Source: Lepisosteus oculatus
Taxonomy: Eukaryota > Chordata > Actinopteri > Semionotiformes > Lepisosteidae
NCBI RefSeq assembly: GCF_040954835.1
Contig: NC_090706.1
Span: 24,871,148-24,935,147, forward strand
Length of the DNA: 64,000 bases
Direction: 5' to 3'
This document shows positions 1 through 36,380 of this stretch, in pieces; position 1 is the stretch's first letter, and every line of letters begins with the position of its first letter. A program made the position numbers and the translations under genes. The notes below the pieces were generated by a model that was not told the DNA's origin, searched no databases, and saw only the letters and a program-made list of their open reading frames with translations.

Positions 1-23871
<23,871 letters not shown>

Positions 23872-24490
23872 CCAAAATGCCCATTGACCATCCAAACAAA
23901 CTACAAAATGATTCACTAAAACCCCGTGTGAAAATGACTTCAGTTAACATGGCCCACAAATGTCTAGCAATAGCCATATTTTTCAACATTCTCTTGGAAA
24001 AGCTTTATAAGAGTGAATGTACTGTGAATAAGAAGATATTACATGTATTAATGTTGGGCTTTGAAATGGAAATAATGTTATGTGCATTAGTTTCTGTTAC
24101 ATTTTGCCTACCTTCCCAAAGAAGGTAAAAAGATTGTTAATGCAAACAATTGTAGTCTTTACCTTAGTAATAAAAAGGCAGATGCAGTATTTTTGATATG
24201 CTAGTCTCAATTTTCTTCTAACCTAATCTAACCTAAAAAACATTCTACTAAAGGCTCAGTGATTTGAAAGAACATTTTTAAAAGCACCTTCCTTTGAAAC
24301 CATTGCAGCACTGATTGTCTGCAGATCTGATTTTTGAAAGATAATTTGTGTACTTGCATAAAAGATCAAAAAGATGATAAAAATGTTATTCTATATGTTG
24401 TTTAATATTCTTTGTTGGAGATTACAGGGAATAAGAAATATTTATGCATGTAATTCTTTTTGAAATAAAGCATAGAAAGTCATGAAGCTT
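23872..24490 (+). other. rad50: RAD50 3' untranslated region with two candidate poly(A) signals
   Basis: AT-rich non-coding sequence follows the RAD50 stop. AATAAA occurs at 24169-24174 and at 24464-24469. The second is followed by GT/T-rich sequence, so a transcript end near 24.49 kb is likely. An open frame that continues past the RAD50 stop in another frame (23817-24128) has no recognisable protein features. Confidence 0.6.
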
Positions 24491-26135
24491 GTAGTCTCTT
24501 GTTTATAAGGTAAGAACATTGTTCTTGAAGTGAATTTCCTGCCTCAGCCGTGCTTATCTTTTCTTAATGCAGATCAGAGGTACTTGAGAATATTTTTTTT
24601 AGATGAAGTAGTCTTTTTTGGTACAGTGCAATAAAATTAAATGATGCACCTTTTTCTGTTTTTAAATAAATGTTGTATATTCAAATTAAGCTATGCATGG
24701 TCCAAATGGGAATATATATATATTACTTTTAGTTTAATTGTGTTATCAAATATAAATGTTTTATGGTATTTTCTACAATCCTGTCTCGGATCTAACTTTG
24801 TCCAATACCAGCCAAACTTACGTTATTGAAAATGGATGGATTTATGTTAGTTACATGTCCCGTAATGTCTTGGTTCACAGAAAGCACAAGAGGGGCTTCT
24901 TTGCCATTACAACAGATTTGATCATTTTTTTGATCATTTTTTTAGGCAGACAACCTGTCATACTTTGGGTTGGTAGTACATTGAGATGTACATGCTTAAT
25001 GTCTTACAGTGAGGCCTTTTGAGATACGTGAAGGTGTAGATTTGTCTTACAGCATGATGACATGGTGTGTAGCACTGCTGCTCTGCCCCTCCAGAACCAA
25101 TGTTTGATTACAGCCCTGCTGCCTGTCTCTGGATTTTGCATGCTATCCATGTGTTCAAGTGGGTTTCTGCCATTTCCTACCACCTCCCAAAGCCATACAG
25201 GATAGGTTTGTCTACATTGGTTCATTAGGAAGTTTATCCTCATGAGAATAGCATTTGGGTTCTCCAGCTCATTATTTAGATATGTGGATTTTAGTTATTT
25301 TTACACCAAGTAGTGGTTATGAAACTAGTGAGAGGCTGATTTATCTAATATTCTGTATAACTATATTAGAATATTATATTGTTCTGCAGCTTGCAAAAAA
25401 ATAACACTGCAGAAGAGAGACTGATAATGCTATTTGTTTCTGGACCTTGTAAAGAGTCAAAAGAATGGACACTGTGCCATAGTAAAAAGGCTGGGTTGGT
25501 TTGGCCTACATAGACTTGATGGTGGAAGATTTCACTTTCTAAATCTGACTAGCACACCAGTCTTAAATATCCTACTTCCTAAATTCTGTAAAGCCAAATA
25601 AGGATTTTTTTATGCATAATTCATATTTATAAGTCATAGATAATGTCTAGATCTATTAGGTTCCTTGCCTTAGACCATAGACTCTGTTGAATATCTTCAG
25701 GTAACACATTTGAACAGCACACTTCAATGCACCAATGCTCGTTGTAGTTTAAAGTACCAATCAACTGATAAGAATCAAAAGTTGTTTGTTCTTGTTATCA
25801 CAGTCTAGATTTGACTACTTTGATCTGATCAATTTTATTTCACCTCAGATCTAATGATGATACTGTGTATATGTTAGTCAACAGTTTTGTTGCTCTTATC
25901 AAACAATATATTTTGCAGATACACATATACATCAATGTATAAGACATAAATTTGGAATATGCTTTTAAGTCATATAGAAGAAATATCTGATAGCAATTCA
26001 TGGCCCTTATGGTTGCTTTTAAAGGTAAAGAGATGACTCAGGTCTTATGTAACAAAAAGGTTTCTTCTATCACTTCTTCCTCCGTCTTTCTCATCAGTAC
26101 TGCCTGAGGTAAGAGGCAGAGTCTTCTCTGAAATC
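24491..26135 (+). other. Intergenic space RAD50 to cytokine gene 1
   Basis: 1.6 kb of AT-rich DNA without a recognised repeat. TGACTCA, an AP-1 consensus, is at 26034-26040, about 100 bp before the cytokine start codon. A TTTTAAAGG stretch near 26017 is the only TATA-like candidate. Short duplicated TTTGATCA blocks lie at about 24918-24945. Confidence 0.5.
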
Positions 26136-29100
26136 ATGAGGTTTGTAATAACATCTGTAATTGTTTGCTTCTTCATTGCTGCTGCAGAGAGTCACCAAAA
26201 TCTCAGAGTAAAGGAAATTCTTAAAGCTGCTTCCATTATTAAAACGGTAAGCCCATTGATTCTTAATGACATTTTTGCCTTTTTTGTAGCTATTATCAAT
26301 ATGCTAATTTATTTCTATTTCATATTTAGGATAACTGTGACATCTTTGTTCCAAATATATATGTCAACACTGGGGTAAGTGGCAAATTGCAAACACACCA
26401 GTTTTCATCAATATTGCTTGGATGTAAATTTGCATCATGCTAAGAACCGCAATACTTTTGTCAAACAGATTGTTAGTGTAATGTAGCAGCTCAAACGCCA
26501 TAACAAACCAAGGTTATAATCTGTGTGTCCTAAAAGAAGCATTGGTGCAAAATTTATTTTTCTTAGGGTGTCTTCCAGTGGTGTTTACAGTACCAAGTCA
26601 GCAGAGACTTCCAAACTCTCAATTATTTTTAAGGTTCTGTGCTAAACTTGTCTCCACTGTATTTTTCAAGCATCTAAAAAACTAAATAGAATTTCTTATT
26701 GCATTTTTTCAGTACATCTTCTTTGATTTATTCTGCACATTCTTTTCACACTGCTATTTAATTTAATTGTTTCTTTACTTCCTTCTTTGCTTTTCTACTA
26801 TATTCCCAATCCTTATTGTAATTGTGTAATTCTGCTGTCTCCTCTCATTGTGTGCTTTCTAATTTTTTCCTAAAAAAAATTGAATAGGAATTGAAGGAAT
26901 TTGGGAATTTATTGTGTTAGGTTAATACTCTGTAAATATTCATGTTAACAAATCACATAATTTTGAGTCCGGATTTGCTCCAGCATGCTCAGGTTTGTAA
27001 ACCTGTCCGAAACAAACTTCTGATTTGGTTCCGCCTCATTGTGATTATTGTGAAGATTGCTGACTGTATAGGCTGGGAGATGAGTGTGGGGATCTATCAG
27101 AAGGTGCTGGAGCCTGCAGTCAGGAAGGACAAGAGTCCTGAGTAGAACAGTCAAGGGAAGACTCTGTAGTAGACGATGTGTGTGCTTGTGGTTGTATGAA
27201 CGCTAGGAAGAAAGTAAAATTAAACTTTCTTATTTGGCAGGTGCAAAAACTCAGTAAGCTTCTGTGTAAAGGAGTGAAGGCCTTGGCGAGAGCAATAAAT
27301 GCAAAGGAATGTGCCCCCATGAAAGAAAGCATCACAACCCTAATAAGAACTATGAAAACAAAGGTAATGACATTGCCGGATGTTCACTGCCATACCAGAA
27401 TATTAGATGCTACTACTTACAGCAGGTCGGTTCACCTCTGGAGAAGTGCCACAATTCCAGATGCTGGTGGAGATATAAGATAATAATAATAATTGCTTAC
27501 AGATAATAATAATTGGACACTCCACTCAAAGCACTTTACAGGTAATGGGGACTCCCATTCAGCCATACTGCGCCAGACTGCTCACCACACATCAGCTATC
27601 AGTGGGGAGGAGACCAGAGTAATGAAGCCAATTCATAGATGGGGATTATTAGGAGGCCATGATTGGTAAGGGTCAATGGGAAATTTGGCCAGGACGCCGG
27701 GATTACACCCCTACACTTTTTGAGAAACGCCCTGGGATTTTTAATGACCACAGAGAGTCAGGACCTCGGTTTTACGTCTCATCCGAAGGATGGCGCCTGT
27801 TTATAGTATAGTGTCCCCGTCACTATACTGGGGTGTTAGGACCCACATGGCCTGACTAACACCTCTTCCAGCAGCAACCTTAGTTTTTCCCAGGAGGTCT
27901 CCCATCCAGGTACTGTCCAGGCCCACACCTGCTTAGCTTCAGTGGGCTGCCAGTTGTGAGTTGCAGGGTGAAATGGCTGCTGGCCAAGATAAGATCACTT
28001 TACTGGCCATATACAATTTCTTGTTTTAGGAAGTTGTCTTTTCACATACCCCAGCTTGCTCCCCATGAGACACACAGATAGGGAAAGAAGCATGGGGTTG
28101 GGGTGCAGGGTCAGACATTTATATGATACCCCTGGAGTAGTTGGGGGTGAAGGGCCTTGCTCAGGGGCCCAATGGAGTAGGATTCCTCTGTCGGCTGTGG
28201 GATATGAACCGGCAACCTTCCAGCCATAGGCGCAGATCCTTAGCCACAGAGTCACTGCTCCGCCCCTATATGGGAGCCAACAGCAGCTGATGCAGCTCTA
28301 AATGAGATGTGTGTAGTGGTTCAGCAGCTTCTTGAGATCTGAATTGCGGTTCCTGTCCTCGGTGTTTGTATCTGCCAACCTCTACCTCTACTTGTAACCC
28401 TCTATCTGAAAGATGCCTTAGGTGTGAGAGGGGAGTCGTATCAACATGCAGTGGAACAATTAAAGGGGAAATCTCACCACTGAAAAGGAGAAATAAGAAT
28501 TATAAGGTGGCATTGTGTCTCAAGTGTCACCTGAACAGGGCTCGGCATGCCAAAACATTGTTTCTACTTTTCAGCATGGAATAAACCTTTACTTATTCAT
28601 TAGACACATCTACTGTTGCTACCAGTGATTCATGCATCAAAATCTCATGTTGTAGGAGGACACTTCCATCAGCCTTCTTTCCCAAAACATAAAGGGGAAA
28701 TGTTTCCAAGAAACATAAGGTGTTGGGCCATTATTGGGACCTTGGACAGGATAGTAACAATATGCGATAAGAGCAATCGTTCTGATAGTGCACATTGAAT
28801 TGAGATCGGAATTTTTTATGATTTTATACAACACATACTTAGATTTTTCTGGCCTGTCGATTTAGCGCAAGCATGTGTCTGAACCGTGTGTAAGGAAGCA
28901 ATACTTTTTGGGAGGCTGCTCCATTAGCCAAACTGGTGATCTTTTGGGGTCTGCTGGGAGCTGTATATTTGCTATCTGTTGAAAATAGGACTGGTGACAT
29001 GTATGCTCAGTAGTGACTTTAATATTGCATTAAAGCTCTGACACTTCTTGGGTGTAATTAGTCTTCTGAGTGCTGAGGCCACATTCTGGGCTATTGCTGA

Positions 29101-29529
29101 ATAAACTCCAGACCAGAGTTTTCTTTTTTAGAAATTTTCTCACTCCAGAATAAAAGAGATTAGATATGCAGAAGACTGCAATGCTCTATGACAGGGTTCA
29201 TTTGGTAAGCGAAACCATTTTTAATAATTAAGTGTGAATTCTTTAGATTCGATTTTTTTTCTTTTTCCTTGTTTCAGCACAATAGCATAATGTACTAGTG
29301 CAGTTGCTGTAAGTTTCACTCATTTTACCAGTGACTAAACACATTGATACCTGGAACTCAGATTTTTGAAAGAGAACTGTCTATGTGCAATCAATTTTAT
29401 TTATTTGTTTTTCTTTTCCTTTAGAATAAGAAGTGCAAACTGAAAAACAAAATTGAAATGAAGATGGTGGTTTTCCTGCACAAACTCACTGAAGACCTAA
29501 GGAACAGAAACAGCAAAACCAAGTTTTAG
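26136..29529 (+). CDS. il4/13: IL-4/IL-13 family cytokine 1 (IL-13-like), 127 aa, four exons
   Basis: Likely a secreted four-helix cytokine of type-2 immunity acting through IL-4R-alpha/IL-13R-type receptors. Coding exons are 26136-26246, 26330-26374, 27241-27363 and 29425-29529, all phase 0 with GT-AG introns. Residues 1 to about 19 form a hydrophobic signal peptide. Exon 2 is only 45 nt, like the 48-nt exon 2 of IL4. Cys are at residues 40, 61, 76 and 97. The pattern C...AL..L....C, then C with KIE...FL..L, resembles IL-13 helices C and D. No N-glycosylation sequon is present. Position next to RAD50 equals that of tetrapod IL13. Overall identity to mammalian proteins is low, as usual for this family, so assignment rests on exon pattern, Cys spacing and synteny. 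The start is the only Met before the signal peptide. A possible poly(A) signal ATTAAA is at 29635. Confidence 0.85.
26375..27240 (+). other. Cytokine 1 intron 2
   Basis: AT-rich, pyrimidine-rich intron with no recognised repeat. Confidence 0.6.
27510..27985 (-). repeat. 5S-rRNA-derived SINE, reverse, in cytokine 1 intron 3
   Basis: On the minus strand it reads 5S-like head (revcomp of 'tgcttagcttcagtgggctg'), body and L2-like tail. It ends in an ATAATAATAATT tail at 27481-27514. It abuts a tRNA-type SINE on its right. Confidence 0.85.
27985..28266 (-). repeat. tRNA-derived SINE, reverse
   Basis: On the minus strand the head reads GTGGCTAAGGATCTGCGCC and then CCGGTTCATATCC, which resemble the A and B boxes of a tRNA-type Pol III promoter. 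The tail ends GTGATCTTATCTT. Related copies are at 37765-38001 and 41118-41327. Confidence 0.8.
28267..29424 (+). other. Cytokine 1 intron 3, right part
   Basis: It contains a fragment of the foldback family near 28545-28600 (CAGCATGGAATAAACCTTTAC). The rest is unremarkable AT-rich intron. Confidence 0.55.
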
Positions 29530-32039
29530 GCTCAGAAGCCTGTCTGCAAATCTGCACATTTTATTGTTTTAATATATGATATTATAAATGTTTGATTTAT
29601 AATTCTCTTACTACTTCAGAAATATGTAATATACATTAAAAGGGTGTGAATGCTTTTCAATTACAGCAATATCCATTATTTTACATTTTCATAATTTTGT
29701 GAATATATTTTGTAATGGTGTCAAAAGACAACATGTTCCTTTTAGATTGTATCTTTGATGAAGATGTCGCATGGGTCCCCTGTTATTATGATTATTAATA
29801 TTATTAAATTCAAATTGAGTTAAGTGTCTGCTGTTGATGGATATACCCAACTCAAATTTATAAATTGTCATTTATTTTACTTGCATTCATATGATATACA
29901 GTCTTTGTTGAAATCTGCAAAATAATTTAGTTCAGTTGCACTGCAATATTATGAGGTAGAGGGCTTTACAATTTCTCCTGAGGGACCAAGAAGAATCCTT
30001 GGAAGAATGAATGAAAGGACCAGCTGGATCATGGATTTTATCAAAAACATCCCTCCCTATATTTATAAATGCAGTATCTGTAAAGGATAGAGGAGGATTA
30101 AGTTCTAGGAGGCACATATATCTATCATTAAAAGTAATAATATAGAGCCCTACAGTTTTTCAATTTGCCAGCACTGGACACAGTGGGGATTAAGACTTTA
30201 CAGAGTTGTGTTGCCCTGGTTGTACAGAAGATATACCTTAGGCTTTGAAAAGTTGTAGGTATGTGTGAGGTAATCAAAACTGCTTCATACTGATGTCGAT
30301 GCAGTGGAAAATGTTAAGGGAGACACCATGAAGAAAATTTCATATTGGGAAGTGGTAGTTTGCATTCCATCCAAACTGTACCCTTTACCAGACCTAGTGC
30401 CATTTGTGATTTAAAGATACTTAAAAGACTAGAACAACACTCCTTCACTCCCCTACAAAATACATATGATAAGAATTGGTCATAAAAGGTACATTTGATA
30501 TAGAAATTCAAGTTTAATTAAAGTTTCCGTTGTGCAAATCAATTAATTGAAATCCTGAAATTTACATGGAAGTACAGCGAAGAAAATGCCCATGAATCAG
30601 TTCACAAGGTAAATATAGTTTACTGGGCAAATATTTAAGTGCAATTCAGTTTCTCCAGTACAAGTAAGATTAAGAAATAATTAGTGAATGTACTATTATA
30701 CCTCTTTGACATTTATAAAGATTCAACTTTCATTTTCTGAATCATTAGATTTTGAGGATCATTTATAAATTTGTACTTTAAAAACATTATATATTTACTG
30801 TATTGCTTGGACTATAATCATCGAATAGACTTCTGTTCTTTTGGTTCCCTTTATATATTTTGTCATTTTCAGTAAATATTGAAAAACCCTTCTGATATTA
30901 ACTTCTTTTCTTTTCAATCTATTTGATTATATCTGTCTCTTTGAAGATCATAAATTAAAAGCCATAATATAGTCCAGGGCAGGGCAACTTTGTCTCTGTC
31001 AGTACATGCATTTATAGGACATTGATCTGGTTAATACTTTAACTGAGCCTTAATTCAATTATGTCTGATTTTGTGACTTGATTTTTTCCTAGAAGTTGCA
31101 CGGTAATGCAGAATGGAAGGAAACATGATTATCTGCTGCAGAACTGTAGAAAATTGACCATGAAACAGATTCTGTAGTCCCAGAATGCCCCTGCTTCCAT
31201 TAAAATTGAGCCAAATACAGATATTTCTGTATAGTTTATTTTAATTTTTTTGGCTTGTCCAATGTACTTGTATTGAAAGAGGTTTATGCACATACTGTAT
31301 ATTTTCCCTCAAACAAATGGTATTTTAACTTCTTTTTGAGGCAACATCCTCACATACTTTATCAAAAGACTATGCTAGTCTGCAACTGACACTGAAATGG
31401 ACTATATTATTATTACTATAAAATAGTATTAGTATATTATGTGTATTGTCAGCATTTGTGTAATATCAGTAACAAAGCCGGGCAGTACTAAATTTAGTTG
31501 CATTTTCATACATGACATAACTATAACACTGACGATCACTGTAACTTGTCATTTGCCAGTATCATTAAAAGATTGTAGTTTTTTCGGTGTTACGTAAGAA
31601 GGCTTCCCTGAGTCCCTGAGTCCAAAATGGAATTTACCTATTCTAGTCTAGCAGCTTATCCCTTCATCATTGAATTAGGGATGTAGTTTTTTAAATGAGG
31701 AAAAATTAAATATTTCATGCACCAGGATAGCCATTTGCCTACTGAGTACATAAGCATCATTGCAAATGAATTAACTACAAAACAGGTCAGATCACCCTGC
31801 AACCCATCTAGACTGTACTGTAGTTAGTAGCTAATTGATCTAAGAATCTTACCCAGTTATTTCTTGAAGGAAGCCAGGGTATCAGCTTCATACCACACCC
31901 CCTGGGTAAAGAAGAGCCACCTGTTCTCAGTTTTAAATGTCCGTCAATGTAAATTCTGCCTCTGTCCTTTCATGTTTCACTTTTCATTCCACCGATGTCC
32001 GCTGGGTCTCCCTTTCCTAGCCTGAACATGGCACCCTCC

Positions 32040-32303
32040 TGTTTTGCGGCACTGGGTACAATTCCTGGGATATTATCTGTCTCCCTCTATTCATATGGGT
32101 TTCCTCCCATAATTGAAAGACAACTATTAGGTTAAACGGCTTCTGGGAAATTTGGCCCAGCTGTGAGTCAGTGCTCGTCTGTGTCTGTACTGCAATGTAA
32201 TGGCATCCCATCCAGAAAGGATCCTGCCTTGCACTTGCTGCTTGCCGGGACAGGGTCCAGCTCCCCTGTAGTCCTGTAGTGGATGAAGTGATTACAAAAT
32301 GGA
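32040..32303 (+). repeat. L2-like retroposon fragment
   Basis: Contains 'gggtttcctcccataattg', 'aatggcatcccatccag' and 'ttacaaaatgga' in the block order of the repeat at 7951 and 13380. Confidence 0.65.
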
Positions 32304-32699
32304 TTTTTGTTCAACAATAAATTCACATGAATTTTACGTAAACATCAAAAAGATGTATCATTATTTATGCATGAATTTCTTTTAGAGAAATCACATATAC
32401 AGATTTTTGGTTTTTAATAATTCATTTTTGGCCTAAAAATTTCATAACTGACCATGATTCACCTCACTTGAAGCATTTAGTGAAAGGGCGCAGGTGATGA
32501 GACACCTTTGTGCCATCAGTGTGCTGGAGCAGTGCCTCAGGAGGACTTGCCAGGAGTGGAGCCAAACCATCTTCAGCAATGAAGCAAGGGTTTGAGCAGA
32601 GCACCCCAATGTACATCTGTGAGAGTATTTCAGACATACTGTACTGTGCACAAAACAATAGTTGATTAGTTGATTTTCTACATTAGTAGAAAATACAGC

Positions 32700-33490
32700 T
32701 ACATCCACTGATCCTCACCAACTTCTACAGATGTACGGTGGAGAGCATACTGACCAGCTGCATCACAGTCTGGTACAGCAACAACACCGCATCCGACCGT
32801 AAGGCACTACAGCGGGTGGTCAAAACTGCCCAACACATCATCGGCAGTGCCTTACCATCCATCCAGGAAATATACAACACAAGGAGTCTGAAAAAAGCCA
32901 CCAAAATTATGTCTGACCCCACTCACCCCAGTCATAACTTGTTTGTTCCCCTACCATCTGGCAGAAGGTTCCGGTCACTCCAGACGCACACAACTAGACT
33001 CCAAAATAGCTTCTTCCCCAGAGCTGTCAAGTTGGTGACGCTCCCACTCCCTCCCACCATATTATGATCTCTCCTAACATCTTCCTGTACCCACAACGAC
33101 TGTACTCCTACACCACCACACACACATGTAAGCTGAAATTGTACTGTCCCCTCGATAGCCCAGTAAAACTGTAACAGGCATAATAATATTTAATATTTAT
33201 TAATTAACCATACTATTTTTAACCATACTATTTTTGCACTGTTCCAAGAATTACCTTGCAGTCCTGTTATATTTTCTCTGTGGAATTTTGCACAGTTTTG
33301 ATTACTTGATTACATGTTATTTATGTTATGTTATTACATGTTACTGTTATTGCTATTGTGTAACTGTCTATTGTCTTATCTTCTGTCCTATTTATATATC
33401 GCACCTGAGTGACTAATGAGAAACACTTTTCATTATACTATGCACCTGTGTAAGTTTAATGACAATAAAGTTGAATTGAATTGAATTGGG
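32700..33490 (+). mobile_element. Non-LTR retrotransposon 3' fragment (reverse transcriptase C-terminus and 3' tail)
   Basis: A 109-codon open stretch (32738-33067) encodes the end of a LINE-type reverse transcriptase protein. It has the pattern ...SILTSCITVWY..., ...LQRVV..A..IIG..LPS.Q..Y..R, and PLPSGRRFRS ...R..NSFFP.AV, which is typical of L2/CR1/Rex1-type fish LINEs. A non-coding 3' part follows and ends AATAAAGTTGAATTGAATTG, a TTGAA-type tail repeat. It is 5' truncated and not a host gene. Confidence 0.85.
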
Positions 33491-34217
33491 CAAGTCAAAG
33501 ACTGATCTGGGTAAGAGTGTCTACATCCAACATGAAATGAAAGACCCCACACTGGGTAAGTAAAACAACTCCACTCACTTCCGTTTCTGAAGACTCATTG
33601 AGATTTTGGTGTGAACTAAAACCAGAATCAGATGCTGAAAACCCATCTCCTCCAACATACAGTACAACAATGAGACACACATTACATTGAGCATAGGCAT
33701 CCTGCTAAGAGGGCCTTTTAAAGTAAATGTATAATCATGAGCAAATCTTTCAATTCATAGAACAGCAGTATTGAAGACTAAACCAAATATGGTTGCTAAT
33801 ATGGAAAATTTGGGGACATCACAGCAAAATGTCTAAAAATACAATACTGATTTTAACTAATTATGAAATTTATGAAAATGTATTCAGAAAATAATTTGTA
33901 TATTCACATAAATGTGAAAGTAAGTTCACTGACACCATTTCCTGCATGAAAGACTGCACTTTTTTACTGACAGTAATTGGTATTGCTTATATGGTCTTTC
34001 CTTCTTCGCTATGATTTGTCTTATGGGGTGGAGCGTACCAACTATCTCTTATGTTGTAGAATTCTGCCTCTGACGAAACAATCACTTAGCAATCTAAACC
34101 AAGATTAAGATTTCTTTTCAATTTCCTTTCAATTTGGCTTTTATTTCTTCTCATACCACAGAGGATCCGTGCTAAAAATATGGTTTATGAGTCAGCAACT
34201 TGAGATTTTTTGCTTTT

Positions 34218-34271
34218 GGGGAAAAACAATGACGTTAACTTTCAGCAGTGGTTGTTAGCCCTATATATATT
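34218..34271 (+). promoter_or_regulatory. Cytokine 2 core promoter: NFAT-like site and TATA box
   Basis: TATATATAT at 34262-34270 lies about 105 bp before the start codon. GGGGAAAAAC at 34218-34227 contains the NFAT core GGAAAA, followed at once by AATGACG, an AP-1/CRE-like half. NFAT/AP-1 control is standard for T-cell cytokine genes; use of these sites here is inferred. Confidence 0.6.
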
Positions 34272-34373
34272 TCCAAGAACACCTGCAGCTACCATTCACA
34301 AACTTGCTCCTCCAGTAGAGTAGTAGTGGATAGGTGTGATTTCTTCTCTCAGCTGGAGCTGAACCGCAGCATC

Positions 34374-36380
34374 ATGTTTAAAGGGATGAAGAGCCTGGTG
34401 ATCCTATCTATGCTGGTTGCACTCATCAGCAGTGCCCCTACTTCCAAGATGTCAGAACACAAGGGGAGAAGAGTGCTGGAGGAGATGATAAAACATCTAA
34501 CGCAACTGAATAATACACTGTCTCAGGTACAGTAAGACAAGCTGTGATAACTGAACTCCAGTTAATCCTGTTGCTGATATTCTCTGAGTCTAGGGTGTCA
34601 CCTTTTAAAACTGTTTTAAAAGATCTCATTCTTTCATTTCATTGAGCCCATAACCTATATATAACCCAGAATCTGCTTTGTTACAGGTTTTAACAATTTT
34701 TTAACAAATAAAGCAGAAGGGCTACAGTAAAGGAAGTAGTACTTGTAATGGACCACCATCGAATACAGTACTTAAAATGTTTTAGTGTAATGTATCAGGA
34801 TGAGCTTTAGCCCTGTGAGGGCCCCGTTTTAGTACTTATTTAGTATAAATAATTTTTCATTAATTAAGTGGTAATCAACAATCATTCCAAGAATATAGAC
34901 CTCATTGAAATGTGAAGCTGCAAGACTTTTTTTTTCTCACCAGTCTAAGTGTATGCCTATGAAATGTTTTATAATAGCTGTACCTTAACCTTTTACAACT
35001 TTCTATTTTTCTTTCTAGAAAATAAAGGAGAAATTTGTGGTGGACGTGAAGAAAACATGTGAGGTAAGGACCCGTTGAGTATTTTTTTAGTATATGATCG
35101 ATTTATTTTACACTACCGGTTGCCTCTGTAACCTCAATGCCCTTGAACAAAGTTCATGATTGTTCAATCTGTACTTTGCTAAAGAGGAGTGAAGGGAAGT
35201 GCTCATGCTATTTGCCACACAATGCTCTGCACACAATGTAGCACAATGTATTTCCTTCTAACTATGTTTTGGAAATCACTTTACAGTAGATACATTTTTT
35301 GTTGATGCAGTGATCTCAGGGAGATTTTCTAAACCCTTTACTATGATGGAGGACATCCTTCATTACTCTCAAAAGAAATACATAATTTATACAGTGTTAG
35401 CTATCACACAATAACCATAGCTGAATGGCTGATCTGGAGATCCACCAAAGTCACAGTGTGAAAGTCTGAATTTTGCAAATTCCTGCTGGACTTTTTGGAG
35501 CAGAAAGATTTTTGTTTCTTTCTGGGAATCCACCTAGCCTCCTGGTTGTGAAACATTGATTTAAATATTAAAAACACATAAGATGGGTTAAAGTAATAGT
35601 AAAATACATACTGTATGGTACTATAGAAGGTCTCCTTTAAATCTGAGCTTCTTTAAAAGCTGCACATCTTAAGAACCTTTGTGTGCCAGAAATTCAAGTT
35701 CCAGCTGGCTGTTGAGATTATACTTGTAAATTTAATCAGTATTTTTGGTATTATTATTTTGCAGCCCACATTCTTCTGTCAAATTCAGAAAGCTCTGAAG
35801 TCATTAAATCACACTGAATTTGGAACTGATGGAGTACTCATGAGGTTACTGGATGAGTACGATTTATCGATTAAGCAGATGTCACATCATAAGGTAAACT
35901 GTGTTTATATGCTAAACTCATCCCTAAGGTGGTGAATGTCTAATATGAAGCCATAACACAATATGTCTGGAGAATATGTATTGATATTCTAAAAAATGTG
36001 TTATGTTCTGAAACAACTGCAATAGTACTAGACTACTGTATATACTACAAATTGTGGGTTTTGACAACCCCTAAAAACAGAAAAGGCTGTTCATATAGCT
36101 GTGAGGATAAAGCAAAAGATTGCAATATGTACTTGAAGAAAAATATATCCATCTGTAATTTAAGATATACTATATCATGTAAACTATTTTGCAACATGTC
36201 TTAGATTGTATGCATGTATTGTTCTGATTTTTCACAAAAATCAACATAATGCTTATTTAAAATATTTGTCTGTTTCAGGGAAATTGTAAAATTGATGACA
36301 ATGGTGACCAGGTACAACTTCATGCGCTTCTAAATAAGATGAAGGACTGCATCCAGAAAATCAATTCTAAACCAAATTAA
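34374..36380 (+). CDS. il4/13: IL-4/IL-13 family cytokine 2 (IL-4-like), 142 aa, four exons
   Basis: A second secreted short-chain four-helix cytokine. Coding exons are 34374-34526, 35019-35063, 35765-35893 and 36279-36380, all phase 0. A signal peptide covers about residues 1-20 and the mature start is near APTS. A second in-frame Met at residue 5 could also start the protein. Exon 2 is 45 nt, the same as cytokine 1. Cys are at 65, 71, 112 and 133. FFC in exon 3 and GNC at the start of exon 4 sit where IL-4 has its paired ETFC and NSC cysteines, and the final helix resembles that of IL-4. Sequons lie at Asn46 and Asn81. Position between an IL-13-like gene and KIF3A equals that of tetrapod IL4. 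APTS and the exon layout also recall IL-2, and exon 4 somewhat recalls IL-5, so family membership is firm but orthology is not. Confidence 0.8.
34527..36278 (+). other. Cytokine 2 introns
   Basis: Introns 34527-35018, 35064-35764 and 35894-36278 are AT-rich with clear GT-AG borders. No repeats are recognised. Confidence 0.6.

Larger units (their letters stand above)
29650..34190 (+). other. Intergenic space between the two cytokine genes
   Basis: About 4.5 kb. From 29.65 to 31.78 kb I see nothing. A low-copy-looking repeat and an L2-like tail fill 31785-32303. A non-LTR retrotransposon fragment fills about 32700-33490. The last 700 bp is AT-rich and unassigned. Confidence 0.6.

Noticed and set aside
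28180-28266. tRNA gene on the minus strand
   Set aside because: A- and B-box-like sequence is present but no cloverleaf is evident, and the same sequence heads several SINE copies.
32738-33067. 109-codon open frame as a possible host gene
   Set aside because: It matches the end of a LINE reverse transcriptase and is followed by a LINE-type tail repeat.
34248-34373. Upstream in-frame extension of cytokine 2
   Set aside because: It begins at a GTG upstream of the TATA box, and the signal peptide starts at the ATG at 34374.
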